Assembly (NCBI GenBank): GCA_003963305.1 | Contig: RXJR01000015.1 | Coordinates: 223,504-287,503 of the forward strand | Source: Candidatus Melainabacteria bacterium | GTDB lineage: Bacteria; Cyanobacteriota; Vampirovibrionia; Obscuribacterales; Obscuribacteraceae | Reading direction: 5' to 3' | DNA length: 64,000 nt | Shown: in pieces, positions 63,163-64,000 of the stretch | Layout of the letters: each line of letters starts with the position of its first letter | Position numbering within the stretch: the first letter of the stretch is position 1 | The notes under the pieces: generated by a model | Seen by the model: only the letters and a program-made list of their open reading frames with translations | The model's database searches: none | What the model was told of the DNA's origin: nothing | Position numbers and translations under genes: made by a program

Positions 63163-63761
63163 TTAGCCAGAAGCGATCCACGCTGCAGAGAAGCGGGAGA
63201 TTGAAGCTTTGCGGAGACAGCAGTCTTGGCGTTCAAGGTGCTCATACCAGAACCAAAACCGGATGGCTCGCTCTTATACGTCATGACACCAGGAGCGTTC
63301 GAAACTGGTACCGCTTTTGGTGCGCCGCTGTTCGCTAGTGGTCTGCTGGCAGATGGGGCAGAATGCTGGTTCAACATTCTTCCAGCCAGCATATTCGTCG
63401 ACGTTCCACTGGGAAGACTTCTTGCCATGCGTGCCATGTTACCTGGATTGATAGCACTCTGAAAACCGGCGTCTGACAGCCCGTTGTGCAAAATGGTCAC
63501 GCCCGGTGATTGACTCATACCTGGACGAATCATCAGCGGAGGAGGCGCTGGTTGGCTCTGCTGAGGGGCTTCGATAATGATGGTCTGAGGCACATTGCCC
63601 TGGCGGCGCAAGTCATTGAACAGATAACTTTCATCGATCAATTGCACTTCCTTTCTGCCATGAAACATGTGCTGATCGATGTTCGGATTACCCGCGAAGC
63701 ATGGAGCGGAGGGAATCATCAGAGCAACAACGGCTGCAAAAAGTAAACGATTTCCTTTCAT
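63147..63761 (-). CDS. exported Pro/Ser-rich protein of unknown function
   Basis: 204 residues. Signal peptide (KGNRLLFAAVVALMIPSAPCFAG) and a mature part rich in Ser, Pro, Ala and Met without Cys or membrane segments. A motif DYLFNDLRRQ-like stretch near residue 45 (DESYLFNDLRRQGNVPQT) is the most ordered part. GAGGAA eight bases before the ATG at 63761 fixes the start; a longer frame to 63800 has a poor N-terminus. The stop codon lies in a direct repeat. Composition is like the exported proteins at 14937-18276 but no direct relation is seen. Confidence 0.65.
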   Translation of the reverse strand: MKGNRLLFAAVVALMIPSAPCFAGNPNIDQHMFHGRKEVQLIDESYLFNDLRRQGNVPQTIIIEAPQQSQPAPPPLMIRPGMSQSPGVTILHNGLSDAGFQSAINPGNMARMARSLPSGTSTNMLAGRMLNQHSAPSASRPLANSGAPKAVPVSNAPGVMTYKSEPSGFGSGMSTLNAKTAVSAKLQSPASLQRGSLLANQSHH

Positions 63762-63810
63762 TCGATATTTCCTCACACACGATACTTCGCGCACGCGCAT
63801 TCAAAGGAGG

Positions 63811-63839
63811 GACCGCAGATATGCTCTGCGGTCTTTTTT
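63811..63839 (+). terminator. plus-strand intrinsic terminator without a known upstream gene
   Basis: GACCGCAGA/TCTGCGGTC, a perfect 9-base stem with a short loop, followed by TTTTTT. It points to the right, yet the gene to its left (63761) runs the other way. Confidence 0.75.
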
Positions 63840-63922
63840 CTCGTGAATGCCTACTAAAGCTGAATTCCCAACAGCCGTATTTTGGATCTTACGCGGCACA
63901 AAATATACGGGGTAAACCCTAG

Positions 63923-64000
63923 ATTCGGCATAGGGGGAGCCCTCGCGGGCTCCGCCCTGCCACACCACCGTACAAGCGGGTCCGCATACGGCGGTTCGGT
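63923..64000 (-). mobile_element. group II intron 3' end (domains V and VI), cut by the window edge
   Basis: Read on the minus strand from 64000: domain V with CCGCCGTA pairing with TACGGTGG around GCGGACCCGC, then the linker GTGTGGC and domain VI, whose stem (GGAGCCC/GGGCTCC, GCGA loop) has GGCA pairing with TGCC and a bulged A at 63931, eight bases from the 3' end. The intron ends ...GCCGAAT (63923), an AY end as expected. The reverse-transcriptase part would be to the right of the window. It sits about 160 bases upstream of the exported-protein gene. Confidence 0.85.

Overview
The window looks like chromosome of a large-genome, non-photosynthetic relative of cyanobacteria, most likely the Obscuribacterales branch of Melainabacteria/Vampirovibrionia. 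This is inferred from content: many Ser/Thr kinases with pentapeptide or membrane modules, many TPR proteins, roughly 50% GC, and Gram-negative-type signal peptides. No rRNA, tRNA or CRISPR array was recognised. The housekeeping genes (rarA, uvrC, radA, lgt, arfB) look intact, so this is chromosome rather than plasmid.

Layout. 0.2-8.7 kb: a TPR protein, a two-domain peptidoglycan hydrolase with its own sigma70-like promoter, two tandem Ser/Thr kinases with pentapeptide-repeat tails, an MDR oxidoreductase and a Uma2-type nuclease. 8.8-18.3 kb (minus strand): a block of six exported proteins, ending in a 1785-residue TrbL/VirB6-like membrane protein preceded by a VirB2-like small protein; it resembles part of a type IV secretion or conjugation apparatus without its ATPases. 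18.5-31.1 kb: three proteins built of tandem MshEN-like (c-di-GMP receptor type) modules, TPR proteins, an Nramp-family transporter with an unusual metal site and a structured leader, a hairpin-rich non-coding stretch, and rarA with a coupled coiled-coil gene. 31.2-37.2 kb: a sugar-phosphate mutarotase, then a promoter and a two-gene membrane kinase operon. 37.2-45.3 kb: a YfhO-type membrane protein with a 37-residue membrane peptide, uvrC, radA, a His-rich exported protein, lgt and a bifunctional-nuclease gene.

45.3-58.9 kb is the most unusual region: three facing transcription units (minus, plus, minus) with two Rieske oxygenases, a 2Fe-2S ferredoxin, an AurF-type diiron enzyme, a second ferritin-like diiron protein, a fatty-acid-hydroxylase/sterol-desaturase protein, a GH3-type acyl-adenylating enzyme, a left-handed beta-helix acyltransferase, a family 2 glycosyltransferase, an SDR, a GNAT-like protein and an N-acyl-amino-acid amidohydrolase fused to an Mpo1-like membrane domain. 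Together they read as an undescribed oxidative lipid or lipo-amino-acid biosynthesis cluster.

58.9-64.0 kb: arfB, a small protein, a second two-gene kinase operon with the same order as the first (DFG kinase then DFS kinase, 4-nt overlap), an exported protein whose stop codon lies in a direct repeat, and at the right edge domains V and VI of a group II intron on the minus strand.

Starts were chosen by Shine-Dalgarno spacing, signal peptides and family length. All functional calls come from motif reading, without database searches.
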